Position numbers and translations under genes: made by a program
Shown: positions 20,189 to 31,493 of the stretch, one piece after another
Position numbering within the stretch: the first letter of the stretch is position 1
Layout: the number at the start of each line of letters is the position of its first letter
The notes under the pieces: generated by a model
Seen by the model: the letters and a program-made list of their open reading frames with translations, nothing else
Database searches by the model: none
What the model was told of the DNA's origin: nothing
Origin: Hofstenia miamia
Taxonomy: Eukaryota; Xenacoelomorpha; Acoela; Hofsteniidae
DNA: 37,832 nucleotides
Direction: 5' to 3'
NCBI GenBank assembly: GCA_900660155.1
Contig: CABFPE010000116.1
Coordinates: forward strand, 1,581,144-1,618,975

Positions 20189-20210
20189 TATAAATATATA
20201 TATATATATA
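20150..20210. repeat. (TA)n microsatellite
   Basis: Interrupted TA tract that provides the TA target next to the mariner end at 20211. Confidence 0.9.
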
Positions 20211-20781
20211 CAGGGGGGTGCAAAAGTAGGTATACAGTGGTTAATAAAAGAAAAAACGTATAACGTTTAAGGCATTTATTATACAGACAAACAAATGTTG
20301 TACAAACAAGAAATATAATAAGCACATATAATAGAAACAAATGTAATAAGAAGCCCTACTTCCGCAGGTATTCAAATTGCTTGCCGTCAGCGTTAACATA
20401 TTCCTCTAATCGAGAGCGAACAGTCATGCTCAGTCTAGAACAAAGATCTTTATCAGCATCAATTTCCTGACAAGTTTCCAAAATGAACTGAATCACGTTT
20501 TCAACAGTGCGAGGATTGCTTGCAAAAACCTTTTCTTTCACTGTGCTCCAAAAAATGCAATCCATAGGAGTTAAATCTGGCGAGCGTGGTGGCCAGTCAA
20601 TGGCACCATGGCGTTCAATCCATCTGTTGGGAAATTTTAAGTCAAGTACATGCACTTTAATCAAAAGGAAATTTAATTAATAAAAAAGAAAAGACTAACA
20701 GTATATGCATTTTTATTTTAAGGTATGTAGCTTTCAGTTCAATAAAATGTCAATATTTCCAATACTGTATGCCTACTTTTG
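20211..20781 (-). mobile_element. Internally deleted mariner element, right end lost at the N
   Basis: Left end CAGGGGGGTGCAAAAGTAGG at 20211 follows a TA. The reverse complement of the right side reads GCAAAAGTAGGCATACAGTA and stops at the N (20782), so about nine terminal bases are missing at the gap. Its ends differ from those of the intact element at 14837, so it belongs to another subfamily. Only the last third of the transposase remains. Confidence 0.85.
20356..20664 (-). pseudogene. C-terminal mariner transposase fragment
   Basis: 102 residues, minus strand. It contains FPNRWIERHGAIDWPPRSPD and DLTPMDCIFWSTVKEKVF, with the third catalytic Asp in 'TPMD', then a C-terminal helical tail (VENVIQFILETCQEID and so on) to a natural stop at 20356. 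The DNA-binding half and the first two Asp are absent, so it cannot act. The Met at 20664 is accidental, a product of the internal deletion. Confidence 0.85.
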
Positions 20782-21015
20782 CNTATATATATATATTACT
20801 CTCTATGGTCAAACAGCATCAAAATACTAATGCTTTAAAAGGCATGTAACACTAATATTAATCAACCATATGTTTTACTTCATATAATTACAACATTGTT
20901 TGTTCTGGTTTTGCGGATGAGAATGTTAAATGGCTTATCAAATGTCAAATCTTGTCTTTGCGCCGAAAAAGATGACTAGGGGGAACTACTTGAAAGAGAA
21001 AAAAGTAAATCAGTC

Positions 21016-21360
21016 TTGTCAGAAGTAATTAGTAGGCTAACTACTCATGACGAAACGTTCAGAAATTGCTGGAATAGTCTCCCGAATTATTGGTCCGATT
21101 TATCCAAGAAAACCGAAGCTTTGGAAAATGAAACACAGAGGTTTGAAGAACAATCTGCTGCTCCCGCCTCAACTTTTTTGTCCGTTCCAAATGCAAAGCT
21201 TTCTGAAATTCTATCCGCATTCAGGGTGTACCTGAAGTCTTATCTAAGTCAAAGTCAGAAAAGCTTGAGCCTGAAACTCATTTGTATCTGAGATAATCGA
21301 CTCATTGGGAATAAAAGCACCCTTTTGTGATATTCGCAAATTGGGCTTGGGATGTGCGAT
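21016..21360 (+). pseudogene. LINE ORF1-like protein remnant
   Basis: The first frame (from about 21016) reads LSKKTEALENETQRFEEQS, a heptad-like charged segment as in ORF1 coiled coils. The next frame gives IRIQGVPEVLSKSKSEKLE (21213-21269), matching the 'LRI.GVPE' start of the ORF1 RNA-binding domain. A further frame gives IIDSLGIKAPFCDIRKLGLG (21293-21352), the usual continuation. At least two frame changes. In such LINEs ORF1 protein binds the element's RNA. No ORF2 follows; the piggyBac-like element begins at 21388. Confidence 0.6.
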
Positions 21361-21725
21361 TGATATTAGTCTGTGTGAATTCATTAACCCTTATCAGTAC
21401 TTGTGACTACAATTTGTAGTCATTCACTTCATCTATGCTTTGAGTTTTTAGTGAATTAGGTCAAACAAGTCAATAATTGCAACGTACCTAGATAATTGCT
21501 ATGTAAACACTGTAAAATTGTTTTCTTACATTCACTCCTCATAAAACATGTTATAATTGAACTAGCATCTTGGACGTACTTGTGACTACAAATTGTAGTT
21601 GCTTATATTTAATCACTAATTTCAATTAAATTATGTGGTTTACATTTCTTAGCTTCAGTTTGAGGTTTGATATTAGTTCAAGACCAATTTGTTATCTGAA
21701 TGTTTGTGTTAACCTCGTAATTTTG

Positions 21726-21844
21726 ATGGAAAATGAGACACAAGGACAAAGTGATTCTGATAGTGATGAAGACAATGAGTCTACTGTTGAGTCTGTTCCA
21801 GATGATGCTGCCCTAGTAAAAAGGTTTAGAAAATTTGGAAAATA
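21726..21844 (+). pseudogene. Possible N-terminus of piggyBac-like transposase
   Basis: The frame from Met at 21726 reads QSDSDSDEDNESTVESVPDD and then basic residues before a stop at 21843-21845. An acidic Ser/Asp/Glu-rich start is usual for piggyBac transposases, and the position inside the TTAA-flanked element fits. No core domain follows, so this is inferred from position and composition. Confidence 0.4.
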
Positions 21845-22030
21845 AATTGCAAATTAGTGCCAAATTTTTGGAGTTTATTTGCAAATTGTTTCCAAAGATT
21901 TGGCAATTATTTGTCAAGTATTTGGCAAATTATCCAAATAATTTGCAAGCTTTCCAAGAATTATTCAAATATTTGACAAACTTTCCCAAATTTGGGAAAT
22001 ATTGGCCAAACTCTCCAAATTTTGTGATAA
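21838..22030. repeat. Low-complexity tract of degenerate 'atttggaaa / ttgccaaa' units
   Basis: About 190 bp built from short units such as 'tttggcaaatt', 'tttccaaa' and 'atttgcaaa' on both strands, giving many small inverted matches. It yields a 75-codon plus-strand frame with regular F, K, P and N, which I take as a by-product of the repeat and not a gene. Confidence 0.55.
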
Positions 22031-22379
22031 GTAAATTCTTAAGAATTTATGAAATATATTAGCCAATTACAATGATACACTTATGCAAAGTATATAACTT
22101 CAATCAGCTTTAGTTATTTAAAACAGCCGTTTATCAAACAGCTTTTACAGTATACATACATTACACTGTATTCAGCTGATGCAGAGCCTCAAAACAAAAT
22201 AGTCATGGACTAAACTTTAGTAATTGCAATAATGCATGATATGTCAGTCAACATTATAATTTGAAAACATTTCAACACTGAAATTTATACCAAATAAGTT
22301 TGTTTTTATTCTGTAACAATGTGCTCAAAGTTTTGACAACTATGAATTATAACTTAAACATATATAATTATGTTAGATT

Positions 22380-22880
22380 TAAAAATTATTTCCAGTATGA
22401 ACGTAAAAAAGTAAAAGAACAACAAGACAAGTTGCCTCTCCAAAACCACAATAAACCTGTCATAATCTTAGATTATAACAAAAAAGGTGGGGTAGACTGA
22501 TGTGATGAAGACTTGGAAAAATTCAGCCTTCAAAGGAAAAAGTTCAGATGGCCACTTCTTTTATTTACAACATAATAGACAATGCGACCAAAACTGCTTT
22601 CATTTTGATGCTTAGAAATGGATATCAATACTAAAAAAATTGTTTTTGAAGAATTTGTCGTTCCAACTTGCCCATCCCTTCGTCTCAACTAGGCTTGCTT
22701 TTCCAGGAATAAAGCGATCTGTTAAACATGCTGATGTAGAATGTGGGTTTATTCTCCCTGTCTTACAGTCACAGCAAAGAGCAAAATCAACGGCAAGAAG
22801 ATGTTACTGATGTAAGAAGAGCACTTGGTCACATTGCTCCAAATGCGGAAAACCTATATGCCCATTTCAATGAAATTTGA
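22380..22880 (+). pseudogene. C-terminal piggyBac transposase remnant with Cys-rich finger
   Basis: NKPVIILDYNKKGGVD (22449-22497) matches the 'YN..KGGVD..D' block after the catalytic domain, where the third catalytic Asp region of piggyBac lies. A stop follows, then CDEDLEKFSLQRKKFRWPL, and in another frame IDNATKTAFILMLRNG. At about 22795-22870 comes ARRCY.CKKSTWSHCSKCGKPICPF, the Cys-rich C-terminal zinc finger of the family. At least two stops and one frameshift; catalytic core upstream absent. Confidence 0.8.
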
Positions 22881-23090
22881 CAAAAATTGCAGTTTGTCAC
22901 ATTTGTACATGGATATACTGCCACTGATAATCACATTTGCTTCAATTTGAACTTTTTTTTATAATTCATTTGTCATTGTCTTGGAAATAATATGATTTTT
23001 TTAGAGTAATTTTGCAATTTATTATTGACTACAAAATGTAGGCACAAGTACTATAAAGGTTGTAGTTTTAAACGTACTGATAGGGGTTAA

Positions 23091-24589
23091 AGGCCATAGA
23101 AGAAAGTTAATTGGAAAGGCATTGAACGCCAACAATTGAATATCAAAATCTTAAACTCTACATCGACAATATCGTCTCTTATTTGATCAATAATCTTGAT
23201 CAACCAACCAAGCAGCTAGGAGGCTGTCTGAAAATCTAATTCAGTTGAACAATGGCAAGGTTGTAAACATTAATACTTTTTCGTTGGACTTTTCGGGTAA
23301 TATTCGAGTTTGAACGGGTGTTGGTAGTGTTACGTTGTTATTACATAGATTGCATGTGATATTCTTTACCAGTCATTAGCATTTGTAGTAAACATGTTTG
23401 TACAATGTCATTGACATTTAGTTGAATGTGATATTGCCTAATATATAGTGGGTTCTACTACATTGTTCTTGCTTCTACAAAACTAATAATTTGTTTTGCT
23501 ATGTCACATCAAGTCATAGTGTAATAAAAAATATAATATTAAAATTCCAATATTGAACATCACAAACTGTTGTTAGATAAACAATACTCATAGAAAATGA
23601 ATTTTTTCAAAGACACATTCATTTACAAAAATTTGATTAATCGAAGACGCAGGTTAGAGTAGGTATTATCAACCAGCTGATCGCTAGTGGATGTTTGCTA
23701 GCACATCAAAAATGCAAAGCTCACATTAAATGTAACGAACATAAATTTATATTGACTAAATCGAAAGAAGTTTATTTTTGTGGAAAGGTTTCCGTAATAA
23801 CAACAAGGATTATGAACTTAATTGCCAATTTGTTCATTATGCAAACGGTCATTCCAAATCAAATTCAAAGTAAAATTTAAATCGTTGGTTCAATCAATCA
23901 AATTTATTCAAATCTAAGACAGTCTATTACTAAGTAATGACGTCCCAAAATTAGTTTTCCACCAAATTCTTCTAGTAAACGCAAGATTTAACAATGAGAT
24001 AATCGATTATAAAACTACCGCAATCCTTTTAAAAATTATTTCATTTATATATAAAGCCTTTAAAAATGCAGCCTTTTTGATACTAATTGCATAAAGTGTC
24101 TTAAAATGTAAAAGTGTTCATTTAGAAAATCCGCATTTTGAACCTCGTAGTTGATTATACAAAATTTCTATATAAAAATGAAGTTGCATTTTTGTAGGTT
24201 TAGGATCTAAACCTTAATGTGTAAAAAGGCAGTAGAATGAAGATTATATTAACTACTACCACAACCGCCATTCGAACATCAAAATTTTAAAGTTTTATTT
24301 CGATGGCAAACATTTGAAAATATTGTAAATTAACCCTATTAATTCTCATAGAAAATGTTTATTTATCACCTGGTAAAATACCTTAAATATGCAGGTGGAG
24401 TTATTCGTATAAATATTAGAAATGGCTGTGTTCTAACAATTGGAAGTTGAAAGAAATTATTAATGTTTGGATAATTTCAAATATATCTTATGTGTAGACT
24501 AATAATGTCATATAAATTATATAAAGTACTCAGATATTTACCAAATATATAAAAAGTGATGTATTAAAGCCAAATACCTGTAATTAATA
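23091..24589. other. Non-coding, nothing secure
   Basis: About 1.5 kb of AT-rich sequence. A 61-codon plus-strand frame at 23695-23880 has four Cys and two His in its first half (QKCKAHIKCNEHKF), but I cannot place it and do not call it. Confidence 0.4.
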
Positions 24590-24830
24590 TTTCAGAACCA
24601 TTTGCAAAATATTTCAAAAGCTCTTAGCTAAGCAAATATATAAATTATTGAACGGCCACCACATATTATCAGAACACCAATTTGAATTTAGATGAAAGTA
24701 TGATACGACTGAAGTACTTTTGTCAATTACGGATTACGGAAACCATTAAATTCGGTATAAGTTAGTATTTATCTGAGCAAAGTATTTAAATCTTTTTATT
24801 TTGAGGCATTGAAAGTATAAATTATCCATC
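24590..24830 (+). mobile_element. LINE reverse transcriptase remnant
   Basis: Pieces in two or three frames, such as LLAKQIYKLLNGHHILSEHQ and then KYDTTEVLLSITD, resemble the RT stretch with 'L..HQFGFR.KYST..ALL'. Heavily decayed, no catalytic loop; a (TA)n tract interrupts it at 24851. Confidence 0.5.
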
Positions 24831-24847
24831 TGAAATTATGCACTCCT

Positions 24848-24850
<3 letters not shown>

Positions 24851-24910
<60 letters not shown>
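24851..24910. repeat. (TA)30 microsatellite
   Basis: Uninterrupted TA dinucleotides over 60 bp. Confidence 0.97.
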
Positions 24911-24915
<5 letters not shown>

Positions 24916-25021
24916 TATTTTATATATGCATAGAATTTGTATAATGCTACATATTGAAAAATATCAGTAATGAGCTAAAAGGTGAGTTCTATTTTGAAAA
25001 ATTACGCAGGCCTACCCCAAT

Positions 25022-25135
25022 TTACTTGAGAAACCCAGTGTAGGGACCGTGGATTGATTTTTCGGCAAGAGCACGCTTGGCACGAAATTTTATGACATTT
25101 TCAATCACGAGCCCGGCATGTCCCGAAAATCTACA
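25022..25135 (-). other. Exon-like open segment, unrecognised
   Basis: The minus strand reads CRFSGHAGLVIENVIKFRAK and then RALAEKSIHGPYTGFLK to a stop. G+C content is well above the flanks. An AG ('tgtgtag') precedes FSGHAG, and the end 'ctcaagtaaat' could be a GT donor, so it may be a short internal exon of an unknown gene or a piece of a repeat. The upstream part of the formal frame (to 25258) is AT-driven. It does not look like a GPCR transmembrane exon. Confidence 0.25.
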
Positions 25136-26914
25136 CATTTTTGGAAAAAATAGTTTCAATAGTTTAACAAATTGTTTAAGAAACAAAACGTTGTATAATT
25201 TTAATATGCAAATTAATAGATTTAGAAAATCAAAATAACAAACATGTTTTCCACGCATTTTATTGTTGGCACGAGCAAGGCAAAGGCACTATAATTTCTA
25301 TAAGAATAGGCACGGTTCGAACAATTAACAAACCGTTAAATAGCTTCCGATTGCTTAAATTACCATAAAACCAGGAAAAATGCAATGTATTTTGTTGCAT
25401 AATTTTTAAAGAGTACATGAAGTGCAGTATTACACTAATTATAATGGATTTCTGACTATAATCGAGAAAATGGATGACCAGTTTGTGATGCTCTATTTAA
25501 CGGAAACAACCACATGACTGACTTCAATCAAATCATGTCTCCTTAACTACTTCTTAACTTAACAACATCATTATTAACATCATCATAAGTTAAATTCATA
25601 TCAAATTCTCGTTTTCACCTTATAAATAGTAAACAAACTAAAGACATTCATTAATAAAAATCCTTTTTGACAGATTATAATTTGTATGTTAGCATAAGTT
25701 ACAAAAAATTGCTAAATACAAAAAGAGCTGCTTCAGTTGAATTACTGGGAAGAGTGTGGCTCTCATTGCGGAAATATCTTTTCCTGATTTTACCTTATTA
25801 CAACGAGTTATTTAACACTAGAAAGTCTGAGGATTCTATATCTTAAATTCATGCAATTGTCAGAATTGCCGCATTCAAGTAAAACTAATAAAAACCAAGC
25901 AAATGAAAGAAAAGTGTCAGAAAAACAAAATAAGCTGTTTTTCTATTTAAATTCTCATTACATGAGGCATTACAAATGCATTTAAGATGTGCAAAGTGGT
26001 CAAATTTGACCGCTTAGACTTTCTAGTGTTAAATTTTATGAAAATATTACTTTCACCAAATTTTCGCTTCTCTTTCACTCCATGCAATTTGTTACTAGAT
26101 TTTGGCAATTATTATTCCATATTTCCTTGAAATAAATTTTCATGCAATTATTGCCTGTATAATATTTGATTTGAATCAGCTATTCAACAGCGATTTCATC
26201 AAAGGAAATACGTTGAACATTCACAAAGCAGTCCTTTGCTTGTCAAGAAGTTTTAAAAACCGTCCCGACATTTTATTTCAATTGGATTGAGAACAGGACT
26301 GGAATTTAATCTGAAATTCCCAAGAGTGAATTCCAACTTGCACGGATTAGTATATATTTTAATATATATAAAACATGTTAGATAAAATAGGATAACAGAA
26401 TATTTATTTAGAAAAATGTTGACAATTAAATAACTGCTAATTTATCTGAATAGCATCAATAAATTCACACAACATATATACACAAATTACATAAATTACA
26501 AAAACACATCTTTCAAGCTATGAATAATTTACTATTGTACTACATTAATAACGAGTTATCGCATTGTCATCCTTATACAGTTTGTATTCTAGCAATGATT
26601 TACCTGAAATATATTTTTTCAATGTTTTTAGTTTCTCTAGGTTGCGAGTTCCAGGTTGGAATGGCTACATTAATACTCAAGGATTTATTTAAAACGTCTT
26701 CCTTATACTTAATACATGTGAAAGTTTTAACCTAGAATTATGATTATGAGTATTTCCCGGTATTTGAATCGTATTACAATGCGGTAGGTTTGAATTAGCT
26801 TGAAGAATTTCAGCAGGGTATTCAATATTGCCAGTTTTTTGGAAGGAGAATCGACCTAGAAATGTTTAAATTTAAAGAATGAGGTAACTTCAATTTTCAT
26901 CAAATTCCTCTATC
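25136..26914. other. Non-coding, nothing recognised
   Basis: AT-rich, with several short frames lacking any family resemblance (26102-26290 and 26520-26735, for example). Nothing supportable. Confidence 0.4.
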
Positions 26915-27310
26915 AAAACTTAAGGTTTTCTACCTTAGAAGAATTAAAAGTTATTGTACGAAATTTAGACGTTAATAAATCTTCAGATTCGACTCATTTA
27001 TCTTTCTTTATAGTTAAGAATTTTTTATATATTTAGCGACGACCTTTTATTTGCACTTAATCAAGACATCGTTGAAAACGAATTTACGGAGATAATGAAA
27101 AAAATCAGACATAACACCTTTATATAAAAATGGAGATCCCCTTGTTGCTAAAAATTATAGGCCAATCTGAATAACGCAACCTTTTACTAAATTATTTGAA
27201 AAAATACTGCACGTACAAATCGACCAACTCCTTTATAAGTGATGCAATTTGTCAATTACTGAAAAAATATCCTCTAGTAAATCCCAATTTTTATCCAGTT
27301 GCATAGAATT
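26915..27310 (+). mobile_element. LINE remnant, linker and first RT blocks
   Basis: EELKVIVRNLDVNKSSDSTH (from about 26938) matches the 'I..LDVNKSSGPD' entry of the RT domain. ITPLYKNGDPLVAKNYRPI (about 27112-27168) is the following 'PL.K.GD....NYRPIS' block, and then LFEKILHVQIDQLLYK. Stops and frame changes lie between them. It may be related to the RT remnant at 24590-24830 but overlaps it in domain coverage, so the two are separate fragments. Confidence 0.7.
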
Positions 27311-27890
27311 TTGAAATTTTGGCGATTAAACGGATTTTTGGCGATGATATTACGGATTTCATCAAAATTCAATCAAGAGAAGCTAAATATTTTTCATTCA
27401 CTCAGTCGTTATTTGACCGGTTTTAGACCAGTTCAAACCGGCCGGTCATAAAATACTGACCCGACCGGTTTACACCTATGAGCAAATGAGCTTGGCTGTT
27501 GATAAATTGAAGCTTGAGGTTCGACCGATGCAATTTGTCAAATGGAAATTCAATTGCTTTTAATTTCAGATTGTAGTTTTTATAAAATTTTTTATACAAT
27601 TTCAGCATTTTCTATCAGAATTTTGGTTCTTTGAAGCAGTAAAATCTGGTCTGCGATCAGTCAGAACTAACGTAAATTGTAATGTATATTAACTATTAAC
27701 TATACTGCGCAATTATATTATAGATATTTTTATGCTTATTTCTTGCAGATTGCACGGAAAATATAGTTTGTAAGTACCAAGTACATTACAATGAAATATT
27801 CGAAAGAACAAAGCATAGTTATATGAATATTTTAATAATGAATATTTGATAATAATTGCAATTAACAGGGGAATATTAAAGAAGAAATAC
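27311..27890. other. Non-coding, with a CCGG-motif cluster; start of the second GPCR intron
   Basis: At 27415-27470 'gaccggttt' and 'accggccggtc' recur in both orientations. The minus strand from 27890 reads GTATTT and is taken as intron 2 of the GPCR gene. The open frame there down to 27713 is intron sequence. Confidence 0.45.
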
Positions 27891-28128
27891 CTGTTAAACG
27901 CAATTATCATCATTGTCCAAAGGGATGCATAGCATCCAATCATACAAATTGCTCCACTTATCTCACAAAAAAGTTCGTCGGACATAAAGAATTCCTTCCC
28001 ATAAATTACGCCCAGAATTGAGAACACATCCATGAAAAGTACGACAGTGAGATCGGAAATCGCCAAGTTAACAATGAACGAGTGGGGAAGTATCTGCAAT
28101 CGTTTCTCCGCAAAAATGGCCAGTATTA
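27891..28128 (-). CDS. Class A GPCR, exon 2 (end of TM1 to TM3)
   Basis: 238 bp exon with an AG acceptor at 28130-28129 (cattttag) and a GT donor starting at 27890 (aacag/gtattt). It enters in phase 1 and leaves in phase 2. It encodes the end of TM1 (ILAIFAEKRLQ), TM2 with SFIVNLAISDL including the conserved Asp, the first outer loop, TM3 beginning with the conserved Cys (ELFCEISGAICMIG), and WTMMIIAFNR, where the last Arg codon is split by the intron. The motif at the end of TM3 is therefore NR(Y), not DRY; Asn here is seen in melatonin-receptor-like proteins. The product would be a plasma-membrane receptor coupling to G proteins; ligand unknown. TM4 to TM7 must lie in later exons, not found in 1-27890. 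Confidence 0.85.
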
Positions 28129-29703
28129 CTAAAATGTTGTTGCAAGTTTAATGAAATTAGTTTTTCAAATTCACATTTTTGAATCTGATTGCGACATATG
28201 ATAATTCATGTTGCTTCTCTGAACTTATTGAATACAGGTACTTCAATTTAGGATTGAATTAATGCTTTGACAACCGAGCACTACTTTTATCATATTTATA
28301 TGAATAAAATTGTGTACGTGTAAGCATAGTGTTTTTACAGATTTGCTCTTTAATTATGACTGCATATATATATATATAAGCGCTTGAGTGATTCAATGAA
28401 ATACTCCTCTTACTTTCATTAGCTATTTTTAACTGAAATATTTTAAAATACTTCATTTTCTACAAAGCAAAGTTGAAGTAGGCCATGCCTACTATGGCTT
28501 TACCAGATTTTTCTAACAAACAATTGATCAAAGTAAAATATTCCTTTGTAATTAAAATAAGGCAAAAACAAACCGAAGCATTACATATTTATGAAAAAAT
28601 TTATTAATAACAAAGTTTCAAATTGCTTTATATGAAGTGATTTTCGCAGCTTAAGCTCATCTTTTTAATTGCAAATTATTAATTGACGACTGGTGAAAGC
28701 GATGAAAAGTTTGATGGAAACATAAAGCATTTTAATTTAATTTAATCTTGAAAGGAAGTGGAGAGATTTCTGACAAGTTTTGAATTTGAATAAAATGGAT
28801 GTCATGTGCAGATGAATTTGTTAATATCATAGTTTTATTTATTTTAATACTTTGATACTTCAACAGTATTTTGTGCAAAATTGAGCAAGTGTTTTACGCA
28901 AGGAGGAAAAAAGTTTCAACACCACGAAAGAACAGCAATATTTTTTGTTTTTTACTTTAAGAAAATGCTAATGGTAATTAGAATGTTTACTTGCTTTGTA
29001 CATGATAGATTGTCCACATTAAATTTAAATGATACCGACATGTGTATTGTTGTATAAATATTGAGCAGAATTTTGTCAATACTATCAAGTGTTGGTATAA
29101 ATGTTTCACAATTTCAAAAAATATTCGAAAAAACTTTGAAATTTTGTGTATAGATCTATAATTTTGGCTGAGTTTGAAACAAAATTTATCCTGCCCTGTC
29201 CGGATTTACATTTATTTTATCATATTGGGATTTATTTGAATTAACTGTCATATCTTAGGGACAACTTCTCATGATTTTCATTTAGACTTTCATCTGCAGA
29301 TTGTGTCTCAGGTAAATAAACCGGCAGCTTATTATCTACACCAGTACGTAACTTGCAAAGTGCTAAACGAGAAAAATCTCTAATTTAGTAGCTAAATGGA
29401 ATAACTCAATGTAGTCCACGCTTGTTACATTTATAATATCTGTTTTTATCCAAAAATTAAGTGTTTATTGAAAATAAATTTAAAAGTCACCCAGGAAATG
29501 CATTTCGGAGTTAACTCAAAATATTCACATTTCTATCGATTAGGCAAAATCTAAATTTATTATTAAACATATAGTATTTCTCTTCATCCCGTTTTAACAC
29601 AGTTGCAATAAGCAAATTTTAGTCAATCAAAAAATAGTTACCCAAAAAGTGTCCAAAATGAATTCAAGTTATTATAATAAAAAGTTAAGTAAACTGCGTC
29701 CAG

Positions 29704-29719
29704 AAGTGACTAGTCACTT
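29704..29719. repeat. 16 bp perfect palindrome
   Basis: AAGTGACTAGTCACTT equals its own reverse complement. Next to it 'aagtggcaaccct' reads on the other strand as AGGGTTGCCACTT, which resembles the start of some hAT-like transposon ends, but no matching second end was found. Confidence 0.5.
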
Positions 29720-31470
29720 AAATGTGACCAAGTGGCAACCCTCATTTATCCTGCCTGACTATCCTGTTTGGAGTTAGCCATAATCGTGATAAACATAAAG
29801 TCTTCATATAATATACAGGTAATCCTAGTCGAAAATACTTTGAAATATTTAAAGAATCCTTAAAGTATCTTGAATATTGTTTTGCAAGAAATTGGAAAGC
29901 TTTTAAAAAATTCATTAAAAAATTATTTAAACAATGCTTTTATTTGGGCTAGATTTTTTGAAAAAATAGGAAATATTTTCAATTGAAAGTAGTATATGTA
30001 AGAATATAAATTGCATCTAATTAATGAATTTTCATTGTAGAATTAGAGATACTTGTAAGAAGGATATTTAATATTTAAAAATTACAAATTAAAATCGACA
30101 GAGCCATAACCCCTCAAATCAAGTGAGGACTACATAGATTTACTAAATTATTCAAGACTTGAAGCAGTGACTTTGTCTGTTGATAGAGGTCTCAGACAGA
30201 AGATATTAGAATACCTAATTAAAAGACGCTTAAATTGGAATATTTATTCGAGATAACTGGACAAAGATGGGCTTTGATTACAGAGTTTGAGGTTTTAAAT
30301 GAAGAAATGAAACTTTGAAAAAGAATAGAGATAATTCAGGGTATAGAAAAAGGAAAGGTATTGAATTGGAAAGAAGTTTAAATGGTTGACATTGGAACCT
30401 GAAATAATTAATAAAAATGAACATAGAATGTCCAGGATCGTGTGTGGGTCCCTGCCCATTAAAATCGGAATTTGACAGAAATATTGAGAATAAAGATATT
30501 TGTTTTATAAAAAAACTCATATCTCTTTTGCAAAGCCGAATTCTTAAATTTGCGACTTTGAACACAAGCATTTCTCAGTGAATATTGGTACAGAAACACA
30601 CGTTTTAAAGAGAACTTTGAGCAAACAAAATTTAAATTACAGACATTTACTGTGGTCTAATCCATTGAACAAAACAAAAACATACGCGAATTTCTTGATT
30701 GTTTTTTTGAAATATTATGAATAGCGTTTTGTCAAAACTAAATATTCAAATTTACACACAATTAAATGACCATGATTCAATCTCCTCATGGGAAACTTAC
30801 GTGAAATTTAACTTTTTTTCTTCTAGTGTATTCACGCTAAATCCAAAATACGTTGATTCCCTTTGACAAAAATGCACTTTTCTAGGTTGATAAAAAAACA
30901 TACGGTGTTTTTAGCTTTTTTTCTTGTATTGATTCGAAATATTTCTGCCAATTTCACGTGAAGTGTGTGCTCATGATCTATATAATCTATTGAAATATAC
31001 AACTCAGCAAACAATTTTTACGGAAAAATATTTTTTAACAAATACATTCTCATATTGCATCATTTATTTTAGAAAAACACCTTTGTTTCATGAAAATCTA
31101 TTACAAAAAGTTCGCAATTTGAAAGTAAGATATTGATTAATTATAAACATAAAAAGCATTGCTACATAAAGCTAATGTTTATCTAGAGAATGATGATATT
31201 TTTATAACAAGGGCGTTAAGACTGACGTCGCAGTTTCCTTCCAAATTTAGACTACCTCAATATTAAAATAGACATATTTTTTGTTGAATTCAGAAAAACA
31301 GCAATCCTGGCATTTATATCATTATGTTGCTGAGTAGCATGATATAAGTACCCATAAAATATTATAAGCATGCCACTTATTGCCTTAATGTACTGATTAA
31401 GCATTTTTATGAACTACAGTTTGTAGTCACATATCTGATAACGCTTAAGGAAACAATTATGGTTAGCATA

Positions 31471-31493
31471 GAGCGAGAGAGAGAGAGAGAGAG
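31471..31493. repeat. (GA)n microsatellite
   Basis: GAGC followed by GA repeats, within the GPCR intron. Confidence 0.95.

Larger units (their letters stand above)
21388..23086 (+). mobile_element. piggyBac-like element, decayed, with TTAA target duplication
   Basis: TTAA at 21384-21387 is followed by CCCTTATCAGTAC; at the other side GTACTGATAGGGG (23074-23086) is followed by TTAA (23087-23090). The 13 bp ends match with one difference and start with CCC, as in piggyBac. A longer subterminal inverted pair ('gtacttgtgactacaa' at 21397 against its complement at 23023-23049) reinforces them, with an extra direct copy at 21576-21603. Element length is 1,699 bp. The central catalytic part of the transposase is missing and an AT-rich repeat tract takes its place. 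Confidence 0.85.

Noticed and set aside
20143-20340. 65-codon minus-strand frame ending in Tyr-Ile repeats
   Set aside because: Mostly (TA)n microsatellite and mariner end sequence.
21835-22062. 75-codon plus-strand frame with regular F/K/P/N pattern as a novel repeat protein
   Set aside because: The pattern follows from short degenerate DNA repeats inside a decayed transposon.
23695-23880. Cys/His-bearing 61-codon frame considered as an ISXO2-like or zinc-finger N-terminus
   Set aside because: Cys and His spacing does not match either family well, and nothing follows to support it.
25022-25258. Candidate third exon of the GPCR
   Set aside because: The acceptor phase could fit, but the encoded residues are not hydrophobic and lack any TM4 feature.
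27713-27890. Continuation of the GPCR frame after NRYFFF
   Set aside because: The sequence beyond 27891 starts with a good GT donor and no longer resembles TM4; it is read as intron.
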